Assembly (NCBI GenBank): GCA_900553775.1
Contig: USEZ01000120.1
Span: 1-5,905 of the forward strand
Length of the DNA: 5,905 nt
Reading direction: 5' to 3'
Source: an uncultured Slackia sp.
Lineage (GTDB): Bacteria; Actinomycetota; Coriobacteriia; Coriobacteriales; Eggerthellaceae
In this document: one piece after another, positions 5,885 through 5,905 of the stretch
Layout of the letters: every line of letters starts with the position of its first letter
How positions within the stretch are numbered: the first letter of the stretch is position 1
The notes under the pieces: generated by a model
Told to the model about the DNA's origin: nothing
Databases searched by the model: none
The model's input: the letters and a program-made list of their open reading frames with translations, nothing else
Translations under genes and position numbers: made by a program

Positions 5885-5905
5885 ACGATGTTTTCTCTAG
5901 TCCTG

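Overview
The window is GC-rich and gene-dense, and every supported gene lies on the minus strand. Reading in the direction of transcription (high to low coordinates), the order is: nicotinate phosphoribosyltransferase (pncB), a first DegV-family lipid-binding protein, a second DegV-family protein, a PflX/COG1313-type radical SAM protein, a small double-zinc-ribbon protein, and a protein-kinase-fold protein that runs off the low-coordinate edge. High GC, clear AGGAG-type ribosome binding sites, duplicated DegV genes and an Ala/Arg-rich proteome suggest a high-GC Gram-positive, perhaps an Eggerthella-like member of the Coriobacteriia. That placement is inference; no marker gene in the window fixes the taxon.

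Region 5807-5905 holds the leader of pncB. It contains a near-ideal intrinsic terminator (10-bp perfect stem plus T-tract), either closing the gene upstream of the window or acting as an attenuator. pncB (4298-5806) encodes the NAD-salvage enzyme that converts nicotinate to NaMN, and a short hairpin follows its stop. The 125-bp gap 4173-4297 then holds a plausible -10 element for the first degV (3270-4172). A GC-rich hairpin with a GAAA loop and short T-run separates that gene from the second degV (2268-3194). The second degV is followed after only 3 nt by the GTG start of the radical SAM gene (1359-2264), so these two are almost certainly co-translated.

The 187-bp gap 1172-1358 carries a long inverted repeat just past the radical SAM stop, probably marking the end of that unit. 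The last unit is the zinc-ribbon gene (782-1171) overlapped by 22 bp by the kinase gene (1-803, C-terminus missing). This pair is the least conventional part of the window. The kinase keeps the Gly-rich loop, the VAK lysine, an HGD catalytic loop and DFG, but its activation segment is very short, as in Bud32/RIO-like small kinases. Its partner combines a Gly/Tyr/Ser-rich N-terminus with two perfect zinc ribbons.

Functionally the window looks like housekeeping salvage and lipid-binding genes next to two poorly characterised modules (DegV plus radical SAM, zinc ribbon plus kinase). I see no mobile element, CRISPR array, tRNA or rRNA. No intergenic stretch exceeds 300 bases.
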